64,000 nt of DNA, taken from the NCBI GenBank assembly GCA_002973635.1, contig CP027224.1, forward strand, positions 2,304,501 to 2,368,500, read 5' to 3'. This document shows, one piece after another, positions 35,088 to 43,506 of the stretch. Position numbers and translations under genes: made by a program. The notes under the pieces are model-generated. The model had not been told where the DNA came from, ran no database searches, and was given only the letters and a program-made list of their open reading frames with translations. Numbering within the stretch: the stretch's first letter is position 1; each line of letters begins with the position of its first letter. The DNA comes from Lysinibacillus sp. B2A1. GTDB taxonomy: Bacteria; Bacillota; Bacilli; Bacillales_A; Planococcaceae.

Positions 35088-36098
35088 ATGACAAATACAA
35101 GACGAGCCATTGCGGTTATTTCCTACAAAGGTAAAGATATAACAGCTGATTTAGCACCTGATTTATTATCCTTTCAATTCAATGATAATGAGGGGAAAAG
35201 TGATGAAATTCAATTGGATTTACAGGACCGTGATCGAAAATGGCAAAATCCATGGCTGCCAAGTAAAGGAGATAGGATAACAGCTGCTATTCGTTTAGAA
35301 AATTGGCGTAAAGAGGGAGAAGTGTCGCAATTAAAATGCGGCACTTTTTATATTGACGATGTTGGTTTTAAAGGTCCACCAGATACAGTTTCGATTAAAG
35401 CATTATCTGTACCATTTAATGATGGTGGAAAAGACACCGAACAAACTCGCGCTTGGGAAAATACAGATCTCGTAACCATCTTGGGAAACGTGGCCACATC
35501 GGCTGGTCTAAAATTATTATATGATGCACCTAATTTTACGTATGACCGCGTAGAACAAAAACGCGAAACGGATTTAGCATTTGCAAAACGTGTGACCAAA
35601 AAAGAAGGTTTATCAATCAAAGTGACTGCAGAACAGCTTGTCATTTACGATGATTTAAAATATGAAAGCCAATCAACAATTCGCACAATTACTCGAGGGG
35701 AATCGGATGTAAAAAGCTACGATTTTAATGAAACGGCTGCCGAAGAACAGTATCAAAAAGTTGAAATCTCCTATTTTGATGATTCCAAGAAAAAAGTTGT
35801 TAAGTATGTCTATGAGGTACCAGGTGTCCAAAAAGGACCAACACTTAAAGTCAACAAACGAGCAAAAAGTATTGATGAAGCAAAACGGTGGGCAAGAGCA
35901 GAGGCGCGAAATAAAAATAAGAAGTCCAAAACAGGTAAATTAACTATGCTTGGGGATGAACGTCTGATACAAGGCCTTACTGTGAAGCTTGAAAATTTCG
36001 GTGCATTTAGCGGTAAGTATTATATCGAATCAAGTGGTCACCAAGTAACAGGGGGATACACAACCAATATTAGTTTGAGAGAGGTGTTAGGTTACTAA
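35088..36098 (+). CDS. Tail hub protein gpD (late control D family)
   Basis: This 336-residue hub protein (P2 gpD/T4 gp27-like, VgrG-related) has LSFQFNDNEGKSDEIQLDLQ near residues 27-46 and ends with VTGGYTTNISLREVLGY, as in the contractile injection hub family. It overlaps the spike gene by one base. It sits at the centre of the baseplate. Confidence 0.9.
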   Translation: MTNTRRAIAVISYKGKDITADLAPDLLSFQFNDNEGKSDEIQLDLQDRDRKWQNPWLPSKGDRITAAIRLENWRKEGEVSQLKCGTFYIDDVGFKGPPDTVSIKALSVPFNDGGKDTEQTRAWENTDLVTILGNVATSAGLKLLYDAPNFTYDRVEQKRETDLAFAKRVTKKEGLSIKVTAEQLVIYDDLKYESQSTIRTITRGESDVKSYDFNETAAEEQYQKVEISYFDDSKKKVVKYVYEVPGVQKGPTLKVNKRAKSIDEAKRWARAEARNKNKKSKTGKLTMLGDERLIQGLTVKLENFGAFSGKYYIESSGHQVTGGYTTNISLREVLGY

Positions 36099-36541
36099 TG
36101 GCAAAAAGTATGCATGATACGCCTTTTGACAGCATCAAAGTAGGAATTATTTCATCCATCAACCGAGAAAATGCAACAGCCAGAGTCTATTTTGAAGATC
36201 GTTCCGATGTGGTTTCAAACGAGTTAAAAGTACTAAATTTTAACACGTTAAAGACCAAACATTACTGGATGCCTGAAGTCAATCAAACAGTCATTTGTCT
36301 TTTTCCCTCAAATGGTGATGAAACAGGCTATATTTTAGCAGGTGTTTATTCAGAAGTTGATACAGTAGATGAGGAATTTTTAACGTCTGAAGATGTGGAC
36401 GGCGTTAAATTTCCTGATGGTTCTTTTATTAAATATGACTCTATTAACAATAAGTATATTATTGATATTCAAGGTTCGATTGAAATTAGAGCTACAGAGG
36501 ATATTACCATAAAATCTGATAAGAAAATTTACTTAAATTAG
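36098..36541 (+). CDS. Baseplate spike protein gpV
   Basis: This 147-residue spike protein has an OB-fold N-terminus (FDSIKVGIISSINRENATAR), Y-W-M-P-E-V-N-Q-T-V, and a C-terminal beta-helix-type repeat (IDIQGSIEIRATEDITIKS). The next gene encodes the PAAR tip that would cap it. Confidence 0.9.
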   Translation: MAKSMHDTPFDSIKVGIISSINRENATARVYFEDRSDVVSNELKVLNFNTLKTKHYWMPEVNQTVICLFPSNGDETGYILAGVYSEVDTVDEEFLTSEDVDGVKFPDGSFIKYDSINNKYIIDIQGSIEIRATEDITIKSDKKIYLN

Positions 36542-36551
36542 AGGTGATAAT

Positions 36552-36842
36552 ATGCCAGAGGCAATTCGATATGGTGATATTTGCAAAGGACATGATTGTC
36601 ATGTTCCCCGACCAAATGATGCAGGCTCTAATGATGTCATCATAAATGGTTTAGGGGCTCATCGATTGGGTGACCATTGGGAAACGCATTGCTGTGGATC
36701 ATCATGTCATGATTCAGTAGCAGCAACTGGTTCACCAGATGTCATCGTAAACGGTCGTTCTCTTTGTCGTGTGGATGACTTAACAGCTTGTGGTTCAAAA
36801 ATGGGTAATACGCACAGTCCAGATGTAATTGTAAATGGTTAG
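36552..36842 (+). CDS. PAAR-domain spike tip
   Basis: This 96-residue protein has three DVI-(I/V)-N-G repeats spaced by loops rich in His and Cys (H-E-T-H-C-C-G-S-S-C-H-D). This is the PAAR tip fold that binds a metal at the point of the membrane-piercing spike. It follows gpV directly. Six Cys and seven His are consistent with metal binding. Confidence 0.88.
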   Translation: MPEAIRYGDICKGHDCHVPRPNDAGSNDVIINGLGAHRLGDHWETHCCGSSCHDSVAATGSPDVIVNGRSLCRVDDLTACGSKMGNTHSPDVIVNG

Positions 36843-36863
36843 GGGTGATTAAATGATTGGCAC

Positions 36864-37241
36864 ATGGGGGATGTCGTTTTTACAGTCTCAGCGGATTTTA
36901 TTAAAACATTAGATGCTTTTAAACGAAGTGAATCGGCTAGATGGTCAAAACATGACATACATGGACAGAAATCCAAAGCCGAATTTACAGGAATCGATCC
37001 AGGAAGTCTCACTTTTACAATGCATTTTTCAGCATTTCATGGGGTCAACCCAAGAGAAGAAGGAAATAAATTTTTTAAATATTTAAGGACCGGTGAAGCT
37101 CATACACTAATCATTGGTAATAAACGAGTTGGTGTGAACAAATGGTATATTCCAAATGTAGATGATACTTGGAATTACCTAGATAACCAAGGGAATTTAT
37201 TAACATCTGATATTAATGTAACAATGGAGGAATATGTATGA
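36864..37241 (+). CDS. Baseplate/tail protein gpU-like, probable 5' frameshift
   Basis: This 125-residue protein matches the gpU tail family (GDVVFTVSADFIKTLDAFKR, then G-V-N-P-R-E-E and HTLIIGNKRVGVNKW). Family members begin MIG-x-W-G-D. That start is visible at ATG 36853 behind AGGGGTGATTAA but is one base out of frame; six G instead of five at 36866-36870 would join it. The in-frame ATG 36864 lacks its own ribosome site. The gene is thus damaged at its start, poorly expressed, or affected by a homopolymer error. Confidence 0.75.
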   Translation: MGDVVFTVSADFIKTLDAFKRSESARWSKHDIHGQKSKAEFTGIDPGSLTFTMHFSAFHGVNPREEGNKFFKYLRTGEAHTLIIGNKRVGVNKWYIPNVDDTWNYLDNQGNLLTSDINVTMEEYV

Positions 37242-37564
37242 ACGAACAGTATACACTTACTTACAATCCTTCAAATATTAATTTTAGACCATCTACTGTA
37301 TTGGAAGAAATCTTTCAAAATATCAATACGATAATTGGTACTACTAAATTTTCTGTGCCTCTTTTTCGTGAATTTGGTCTTTTTGCCACTTTTGTTGATA
37401 AGCCCATGAATACCATTCACCCTCGATTAGTGGCTGAGATGGTAGAGACAGTGGAGAAGTATGAGCCTCGTGTTTTAGTCGAGGAAATCAAACTCAATGC
37501 AAATGTAGATGGCCAAGCGTACCCAACGTTAATATTTAGTTTGAAAAATGGGGTGACGTTATGA
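37238..37564 (+). CDS. Baseplate wedge protein gp25/gpW-like
   Basis: This 108-residue protein belongs to the GPW/gp25 wedge family (VLEEIFQNINTIIGTTKFSV, then P-L-F-R-E-F-G and a C-terminal YPTLIFSLKNGV). It overlaps both neighbours by four bases, and its order between gpU and gpJ is the standard one. Confidence 0.85.
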   Translation: MNEQYTLTYNPSNINFRPSTVLEEIFQNINTIIGTTKFSVPLFREFGLFATFVDKPMNTIHPRLVAEMVETVEKYEPRVLVEEIKLNANVDGQAYPTLIFSLKNGVTL

Positions 37565-38679
37565 CAGTTGTTTTACCTGAAATCAACTTTTTATCAACAG
37601 ATCCGGATGATTTAGCTAATGATATTATTACAACCTATGAACAAGTAGAAGAAAGGAAACTTGCGCAAGCCGATCCATTAAGGCTTATTTTTTTATCATT
37701 AGCATCTGTGATTACAAAACAAAATGTGGCGATTAATGAAGCAGCTAAACAAAACTTGCTTTATTATGCGAAAGGTAATGTTTTAAAGCATAAAGGAGCT
37801 GAATGGGATACGCCTATATTGGCTGCAACAGCATCTAAAACAACATTAAGAATGCATTTATCAACATCCCTCTCATCTTCCAGAATCATTAAAAAGGGAG
37901 AATTATTAGCTACTTCAAACGAAGGGGCTATTTTTTTTGCTTCAACACATGATGCTGTTATAGAAACCACAGATGTATATGTTGATATTGAACTAAAATG
38001 TACAATTGAGGGTCCAGAGGGGAATGGGTTTGCTATTGGAGAAATCAATAATCTGGTAAAGCCCTTACCCTATATAGATCGAGTTGAAAATATTACAGTT
38101 TCAGCCGGTGGATCGCTTGAAGAAGATGAGGAATCTTACCGACAGCGAATTTATTTAGCTCCTGAAAAATTAACTAACGCAGGTTCTACAGGTGCATATG
38201 AATATTTTTCAAAATCTGCATCAGCTCTTATTAGTGATATATTTGTTGATTCTCCTGAACCTGGTTATGTAAATATTAGTGTTTTACTACAAAATGGAGC
38301 ATTACCAACACAAGAAATTATCGATACTGTGTATGAAAAAGTGAATGATCGAGCAGTACGGCCATTGACTGATTTTGTGACAGTGGGTGCACCTGAAACA
38401 AATATGTATGATCTAGATGTAACTTACTATATTGAAACGAATGCAGTAGATAAAATGCTCATACATCAACGGGTAGAACAAGCTATTGAAGCATATGAAA
38501 AGTGGCAATCCTCCAAAATTGGGCGTGACATTAATCCATCCAAATTGATTAGTGACTGCATAAGGGCTGGTGCCAAACGTGTAGATGTTAGGTCACCAAT
38601 GTTTACGGTCATTAACAAAGGACAAGTAGCCATCCTTAATCAAAAAAATGTAGTATTTGGCGGTGTAGAAGATGATTGA
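37561..38679 (+). CDS. Baseplate protein gpJ
   Basis: This 372-residue wedge protein has AKGNVLKHKGAEWDTPILAA near residues 70-89 and SYRQRIYLAPEKLTNAGSTG near 195-214, both characteristic of Baseplate_J. It overlaps gp25/W and gpI. Confidence 0.93.
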   Translation: MTVVLPEINFLSTDPDDLANDIITTYEQVEERKLAQADPLRLIFLSLASVITKQNVAINEAAKQNLLYYAKGNVLKHKGAEWDTPILAATASKTTLRMHLSTSLSSSRIIKKGELLATSNEGAIFFASTHDAVIETTDVYVDIELKCTIEGPEGNGFAIGEINNLVKPLPYIDRVENITVSAGGSLEEDEESYRQRIYLAPEKLTNAGSTGAYEYFSKSASALISDIFVDSPEPGYVNISVLLQNGALPTQEIIDTVYEKVNDRAVRPLTDFVTVGAPETNMYDLDVTYYIETNAVDKMLIHQRVEQAIEAYEKWQSSKIGRDINPSKLISDCIRAGAKRVDVRSPMFTVINKGQVAILNQKNVVFGGVEDD

Positions 38680-39373
38680 TTTAAAACAAAATACTCTTCT
38701 AAGGGAAATTCCAGATAATTTATTGGTTGACGAGAAAGTGAAGAACTTAGCAAAGGCATTACAGCAGCCATTAGATCAGATGCTAAATTGGGCTTTTAAA
38801 ATCAACTACACGCTCAATTTAAATGAAGTAGATGAGGCTATCTTAGATCATTTATTGTGGGAAAAGCACATTGGTTGGGCTGAAGGATTATCACTTGCAA
38901 TTACACGCCAGCAAAAAATTAATTTGATTCAGTCAGCTATTGCCATACATCGAAGAAAAGGTACGCCTTACGCCATTGAAAAAGTTTTAGAAGCATTAAA
39001 CCTACCTGGAGAAGTAATTGAATGGTTTCAATATGAGGGAGAGCCTTATCACTTTAAAGTAGAAGTAACCGTTTCAGAACTCTCGAAGGATACTATTATT
39101 TTATTGAGAAACCTAATTAAAGAATATAAAAATACACGTTCATGGCTTGATTTTGTCGCTATTAAGATGCCGCAGACACAGTATATCGAATTGGAATCAG
39201 ACCAATATCAATATCCTGTGTATTTGCCAATCTGTGGTACTTTCCATTGCGAAGGGATGCCAGGGAAAATACAAGAAAAAACATTGGAGTTACAAAAGGT
39301 AAATTACACATACCCTGTCTATTTACCGATTTGTGGCGAGATATATCTGAATGAGGTGATGGACGAATGGTGA
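38672..39373 (+). CDS. Tail protein gpI
   Basis: This 233-residue protein fits P2 gpI: L-L-R-E-I-P-D-N-L-L near the start, IHRRKGTPYAIEKVLEALNL (near residue 92), then a fibre-attachment part. The C-terminal 60 residues contain two copies of the segment YPVYLPICG in a direct repeat unit, seldom seen in short gpI proteins. It links the baseplate to fibres. Confidence 0.85.
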   Translation: MIDLKQNTLLREIPDNLLVDEKVKNLAKALQQPLDQMLNWAFKINYTLNLNEVDEAILDHLLWEKHIGWAEGLSLAITRQQKINLIQSAIAIHRRKGTPYAIEKVLEALNLPGEVIEWFQYEGEPYHFKVEVTVSELSKDTIILLRNLIKEYKNTRSWLDFVAIKMPQTQYIELESDQYQYPVYLPICGTFHCEGMPGKIQEKTLELQKVNYTYPVYLPICGEIYLNEVMDEW

Positions 39374-39669
39374 CTCGTATAGTCATTGACCGTACCCTAG
39401 ATTTTTTAAAGAATATGGCCAAGAAAGCAATTGTTACTATCGATAATCAACAAAAGGAAATAGAGTTCCATTCTCAATTAATTGAAAGTGACACCGTAAA
39501 AACGTATGTGTATTTAGATGATGGGCATGGCACTGTCACAGAGGCAAAGTTGGTAGATGAACATGGTATTGAATTAGATAAGTACACTGTGCAGATAGAA
39601 CAAAGCGAGGACGGTTTAATGATTGTGTTTACCTTATCTGTTGTACTGAAAGGAGTGATACAAATTTGA
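39367..39669 (+). CDS. Hypothetical tail-tip protein
   Basis: This 100-residue beta-rich protein (KAIVTIDNQQKEIEFHSQLI, then Y-V-Y-L-D-D-G-H-G) lies between gpI and the fibre genes. No family is recognised. It overlaps both neighbours. Confidence 0.6.
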   Translation: MVTRIVIDRTLDFLKNMAKKAIVTIDNQQKEIEFHSQLIESDTVKTYVYLDDGHGTVTEAKLVDEHGIELDKYTVQIEQSEDGLMIVFTLSVVLKGVIQI

Positions 39670-40310
39670 GATTTTCATTTAAAAACGATTATGTATTACT
39701 ACATTGGAAAGATCGTATATGGAAGATTGGTCCTGATGGGAAACTAATTCCTAAAAAAGATGATGGTGGCGAGGATATGCTCAATCCATTAACCGGACTA
39801 CCATTTTATGAAACGATTGAGGAAGGTACTCGTGTAGCAGCAAAACGTCTAAATCACATGGATTTAGGTATTTATATGGCACATGAATTTTTAGTAGAAT
39901 TAGCTTCTTTGGTCAGACGGATGCAAATACAGCTCGAACTTGATGGACGTGTCCCAGGCAACAGCGGAACATTTTCAGATACTTTGGATGGCAGCACAAA
40001 TAAAATTACGTTAGATAAAACATTGACCGATATTGTTGAATCTGTGCCCATTGGTACTACAATTTTAAAAGTTGCAAGTGTAGAAGGATTTACAGCTTTT
40101 TCACAAGTAACAATTTTTGATGATCTGCATAGCGAGAACATCATTATCACATCCATTGGAACCAATACCATAACTGTACAAGCCCTGCAGCATAATTATA
40201 AAAAAGGCGCAAAGGTAGCTCGTAGTAATGTAGCAATTGACACAACATTGTCAGAGATGGGTATTGGGTATTGGCAAACTTATCATGTTGAGTTAGTGGA
40301 GGTGGTGTAG
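39666..40310 (+). CDS. Tail fibre-associated protein
   Basis: This 214-residue protein starts at TTG 39666 behind AAAGGAGTGATACAAA. Its N-terminus (RIWKIGPDGKLIPKKDDGGE) is followed by a helical segment and a beta-rich region from about 115. It probably attaches or extends the receptor-binding apparatus; this rests on position. Confidence 0.55.
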   Translation: MRFSFKNDYVLLHWKDRIWKIGPDGKLIPKKDDGGEDMLNPLTGLPFYETIEEGTRVAAKRLNHMDLGIYMAHEFLVELASLVRRMQIQLELDGRVPGNSGTFSDTLDGSTNKITLDKTLTDIVESVPIGTTILKVASVEGFTAFSQVTIFDDLHSENIIITSIGTNTITVQALQHNYKKGAKVARSNVAIDTTLSEMGIGYWQTYHVELVEVV

Positions 40311-41930
40311 GTGGCGAAGTATTATTGGAATAGATACAATGCAAAGGTACAATACAACCTAGTAGAAACATTTGTCGAAAAGGGTGGCTGGACTTTTATA
40401 TATGGTTACCACCAGCTAAATTTCGATGGTGTGCAGTTCCACAAACCTGACGGTCCTGAGACAACTCTTGTTTCCGTTGAAGAAGAAATGGGAAAATCGT
40501 TATATGCATATATTTCTAATTCGTTAGTTTATAGATTTCAAGTTGTAGGCGTCAGTTTAATGGACAAATATTCCGTTACACCTTCAAATCCGTACTATAT
40601 ACAAGGATCGTTTATAACTACCGTTCAAGCTGAAGAAAATGCATATATAAATAATACTAGAAATAGTGATGGATATTGGTATGTAAGAGGAGCAAAAGTA
40701 AATACAGCACCTACATTTACACAAATTCCAACGCAATCTACTAAAAAAGATATACCTATTACAATTAATCTAGCCAATTATTTTAGTGATCCACAGGGGG
40801 ATGCATTGACATATACTGCATCGTCAGGCAATCCGAGTGTATCAACCGCAACAGTCTCAGTTAGCACACTAACCCTTACTGGTAAAGAGATTGGTAGTGT
40901 ATGGATTACAGTCAATGCGAACGATGGCGAATTTACCACTTCGCAAGGTTTTGCATTAAATGTAACTAATACAGCTCCAACGGTATCTGTAACTTCACCA
41001 AATGCAAATATGACCCTATATGAAAATGATATATTTAATATCGCTGGCTCTGCAGCTGATGTAAATGCCAATCAATCTGTAACGATATATGGCCAAGTAA
41101 ATCTTGAGCAAAGGGTTGTTTTAGGGATAGGACTAAGTAACGCACCAATAGCTTTTAGTAAAAAGCTAAAATTTAAAGGTGGCAGGCTATTTGATGGCGA
41201 AACAGCTATCACAGGTAGCTTAATCGATGGTGTACCACATACGCTTAAAATATGGGCGCAGGATAGCGATGGTGGACAATCTCCTATCACAGAGCGCGCT
41301 TTTTACGTGGTACCAAACCGTCCACCAATCTTAACAGTGGATGCTGTGCAACCGTCAGGCATCATTAATACAGACAAGTTTTCAATATCAGGTACAGCGA
41401 GCGACCCAGATAAAAATACTGTTACAGCTGCTTATCGATTAAACGGAGGCAATAGCGTAGAGTTGGAAATTGTAGAGGGTAAATGGGCTTTTGATATTAC
41501 ACTTGCTCAATTGCAAGTCGGTCAAAATACCATCGTTGTAGAGTTGATGGACAGTTACGATTTCAAGGTTTCTAAAACCATCAAATTAAATAAAAATGAA
41601 GTTAACACGCCTATTTTGCAATCCGTTGCTCGTTACAAAATCGAGCCACCAAAGGGTTCAGCAAAGGGCGTTTTATTATTCATCGAGCGAGATGAGGATA
41701 TGGAGCTAGAAGTCTCGTTATCAATGACATTAGCTGGTGAGCAGGAGCAATATGTAGTTTTAACACCTGAAAATACAGCACCTATGCCAAATCAAAATGG
41801 CGTTGTGGAAGATACCTTCTATCATGAAGCAAACGAGCCGAAAAACAATATTATCCTGAAGCTTGAGACGTCTCGTGAGACTGTAGACATCAATCACAAA
41901 ATCCACCTAATATCGGGGGTTGTTGAATAA
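40311..41930 (+). CDS. Tail fibre-like protein with Ig/cadherin-like repeats
   Basis: This 539-residue protein starts at GTG 40311 with GTGGAGGTGGTGTAG upstream. Residues about 130-230 form a cadherin-like module (DIPITINLANYFSDPQGDAL). Two further Ig-like modules start near residues 232 and 345 (A-P-T-V-S-V-T-S-P; ISGTASDPDKNTVTAAYRLN). Such surface repeats bind sugars on the cell wall. It is the best candidate for host recognition. Confidence 0.7.
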   Translation: MAKYYWNRYNAKVQYNLVETFVEKGGWTFIYGYHQLNFDGVQFHKPDGPETTLVSVEEEMGKSLYAYISNSLVYRFQVVGVSLMDKYSVTPSNPYYIQGSFITTVQAEENAYINNTRNSDGYWYVRGAKVNTAPTFTQIPTQSTKKDIPITINLANYFSDPQGDALTYTASSGNPSVSTATVSVSTLTLTGKEIGSVWITVNANDGEFTTSQGFALNVTNTAPTVSVTSPNANMTLYENDIFNIAGSAADVNANQSVTIYGQVNLEQRVVLGIGLSNAPIAFSKKLKFKGGRLFDGETAITGSLIDGVPHTLKIWAQDSDGGQSPITERAFYVVPNRPPILTVDAVQPSGIINTDKFSISGTASDPDKNTVTAAYRLNGGNSVELEIVEGKWAFDITLAQLQVGQNTIVVELMDSYDFKVSKTIKLNKNEVNTPILQSVARYKIEPPKGSAKGVLLFIERDEDMELEVSLSMTLAGEQEQYVVLTPENTAPMPNQNGVVEDTFYHEANEPKNNIILKLETSRETVDINHKIHLISGVVE

Positions 41931-42133
41931 TGGCGTTAGAGTATAAGCAGCGTGATCAGAGTGGTGATTTGGGTGCACCGAAAAAGGCTGGTACCGATGA
42001 AACGGCAGAGGAAAAAGCTGCACGTTTAGAGCAAGAAAATAAAATATTAAAGCTACAAAATCAAGCTAACACAGAGCGCATGGATTTCATGGAGGACCTG
42101 ATTGCAGAAATTGCAACTAAGGTGTATAAATGA
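41930..42133 (+). CDS. Small coiled-coil tail-end protein
   Basis: This 67-residue protein overlaps the fibre stop by one base. It is acidic and helical (EEKAARLEQENKILKLQNQA), suggesting a short trimeric coiled coil. It is common after fibre genes in Firmicutes phages. Function is unknown. Confidence 0.6.
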   Translation: MALEYKQRDQSGDLGAPKKAGTDETAEEKAARLEQENKILKLQNQANTERMDFMEDLIAEIATKVYK

Positions 42134-42180
42134 TGCGCTTTTTTCAATGGATTTTGTTGTATTTGAAGGGAGGTGAAGCC

Positions 42181-42309
42181 ATGATGGCTATGTTTTTCGC
42201 ACAACGAGTAATATTAGAAAAAACAAAATTCAGTGAAGTACCTTCATCTTTACAAGAGGGTGTTAAAGAAATCTTAGAGGAATCAGGAGTAGGTTTCTTA
42301 GCTGAATAA
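42181..42309 (+). CDS. CD1375-family small phage protein
   Basis: This 42-residue protein (AQRVILEKTKFSEVPSSLQE, G-V-K-E-I-L) matches the short CD1375-type proteins found between tail fibre and holin genes in Clostridia and Bacilli phages. ATG 42181 follows AAGGGAGGTGAAGCC; an in-frame ATG at 42130 would add 17 residues but lacks a site of its own. Confidence 0.7.
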   Translation: MMAMFFAQRVILEKTKFSEVPSSLQEGVKEILEESGVGFLAE

Positions 42310-42314
42310 TCGAT

Positions 42315-42334
42315 ATTCCCAAGCGTTTGGGAAT
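42315..42334. repeat. 20-bp palindrome, copy 1
   Basis: ATTCCCAAGCGTTTGGGAAT is a near-perfect inverted repeat. A second copy, with two compensating changes, is at 43041-43060, and both are followed by TTGAAG. Confidence 0.7.
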
Positions 42335-42394
42335 TTGAAGGATATCATTTCTTTCTGTCGAATTAAAGTAGATGGAAAAGGGGATGAGATTTCT

Positions 42395-42673
42395 ATGAGT
42401 TTATCAAAAAGGTTTTACGAATCAAGTTATTACCGCGAAGATAAGGTGGATTATAATCATACATTTGAATCAGGGCAAAGGTTTGAAATAATTAACCATT
42501 CTTCAAAATCAGTAAATGGGTTATGGGAAGTATTAAAAGAAAGTAATTTGCAAGGTTCATATTTTTGCAACAGAGTTTTGAAAAATGGAAAACTTTCTAA
42601 GAGTGATACAAGGAGCAATTTTAGAACTTTTAACTCAAATGAAATATATGATGCATTATCAAAGACAAATTAA
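42395..42673 (+). CDS. Hypothetical protein in the insert before the holin
   Basis: This 92-residue protein begins at ATG 42395 behind AAAAGGGGATGAG. It is basic and Ser/Asn-rich (SLSKRFYESSYYREDKVDYN). It lies between the two copies of the palindrome. No family is recognised and its codon use is more A/T-rich than the tail genes. Confidence 0.5.
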   Translation: MSLSKRFYESSYYREDKVDYNHTFESGQRFEIINHSSKSVNGLWEVLKESNLQGSYFCNRVLKNGKLSKSDTRSNFRTFNSNEIYDALSKTN

Positions 42674-42701
42674 ATACAAATTTGAAATTAAGTTTTTATG
42701 A

Positions 42702-42732
42702 CTTCCACAATCATCATCTGTGGAGGGTTTTA
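42702..42732 (+). terminator. Rho-independent terminator
   Basis: CTTCCACA pairs with TGTGGAGG over a 9-base loop and is followed by GTTTTA. Confidence 0.5.
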
Positions 42733-42789
42733 TAGTACAAGGATAAATCCTTCTTTTTGTCGAATGATGATTAAAAGGAGGGAATGTTT

Positions 42790-43011
42790 ATGTATGATGT
42801 AAAAGTTCATTTGAAATGTGGTTACATTTACACAGAAAACGGTGAGGAAAAGTCAGCAGCGTACATTTCACCTAAGTTCAGTCAAAACTTGAATTACGTT
42901 AATCCGAATGTAATTGCTAGTAAATTAGCAAATGAGATTTTGATTGAAACAGGAAGAGAAGTAAAATCATTTTTGTATGTAGGAAAAGAACCAGTAAAAA
43001 GTAAATCATGA
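42790..43011 (+). CDS. Hypothetical protein in the insert before the holin
   Basis: This 73-residue protein starts at ATG 42790, seven bases after GGAGGG; ATG 42784 touches the site. It is beta-rich (KVHLKCGYIYTENGEEKSAA). It is a single gene between terminators, suggesting independent expression. Function is unknown. Confidence 0.55.
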   Translation: MYDVKVHLKCGYIYTENGEEKSAAYISPKFSQNLNYVNPNVIASKLANEILIETGREVKSFLYVGKEPVKSKS

Positions 43012-43013
43012 AG

Positions 43014-43038
43014 GCACTCTCAGTTGAGGGTGCTTTTT
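43014..43038 (+). terminator. Rho-independent terminator
   Basis: GCACTCTCA pairs with TGAGGGTGC (one wobble) and is followed by TTTTTAT. The second palindrome copy starts three bases later. Confidence 0.75.
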
Positions 43039-43040
43039 AT

Positions 43041-43060
43041 ATTCCCAAACGCTTGGGAAT
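43041..43060. repeat. 20-bp palindrome, copy 2
   Basis: ATTCCCAAACGCTTGGGAAT. The changes relative to copy 1 preserve base pairing, so the structure rather than the exact sequence is conserved. Confidence 0.7.
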
Positions 43061-43066
43061 TTGAAG

Positions 43067-43105
43067 AGGGATGCGTCAAAAAGACGTGTCCTTTTTATTT
43101 TGGAA
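43067..43105 (+). terminator. Hairpin with T tract before the holin
   Basis: GGATGCGTC pairs along its whole length (with wobbles) with GACGTGTCC across AAAAA, and TTTTTATTTT follows. It could be a terminator or attenuator controlling the lysis genes. Confidence 0.55.
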
Positions 43106-43119
43106 AAGGAAGGTGTCTT

Positions 43120-43506
43120 ATGGACATTACACAAATTATTCAACATCCGATTTTATCGTTAGTACCAAAGCCAATACTGTATATGTTTTTAGCTTATTTA
43201 TTGTTCAAAGTTCTAGATTTTACGACAGGTCTTTTAAAGACTTGGAAAAAGGTTGTCGGGTATAAATCTGCAATTATGCGTGACGGTATCATTAGATGGA
43301 TTGGCGAGTTAGTAGGAATTGTTTTTGTGATTATTTTAGATTTAATGTTTGGTCTGAATTTTTATTTAACAGGTTTTACATTGGCTCTGTTCTTATATAA
43401 GGAAGGTGGCAGTATTGCAGAAAATCTTCAAACTATTGGAGTAGATATGCCTGGAATTGTTGATGAAACATTAGAGAAGTTGAACAAGGGGAGTGAACGA
43501 AAATGA
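43120..43506 (+). CDS. Holin (toxin-secretion/phage lysis family)
   Basis: This 128-residue membrane protein has hydrophobic segments near residues 24-40 (LYMFLAYLLFKVLDFTTG), 62-80 (GELVGIVFVIILDLMFGL) and 85-98. D-F-T-T-G-L-L-K-T-W and K-E-G-G-S-I-A-E-N-L are signature features of the TcdE/phi105 holin family. It opens the membrane for the endolysin. ATG 43120 follows GGAAGGTGTCTT. Confidence 0.88.
   Translation: MDITQIIQHPILSLVPKPILYMFLAYLLFKVLDFTTGLLKTWKKVVGYKSAIMRDGIIRWIGELVGIVFVIILDLMFGLNFYLTGFTLALFLYKEGGSIAENLQTIGVDMPGIVDETLEKLNKGSERK

Noticed and set aside
42130..42180. Upstream ATG extending the CD1375-like protein
   Set aside because: The only good ribosome site lies between the two starts, and family length fits the shorter form.
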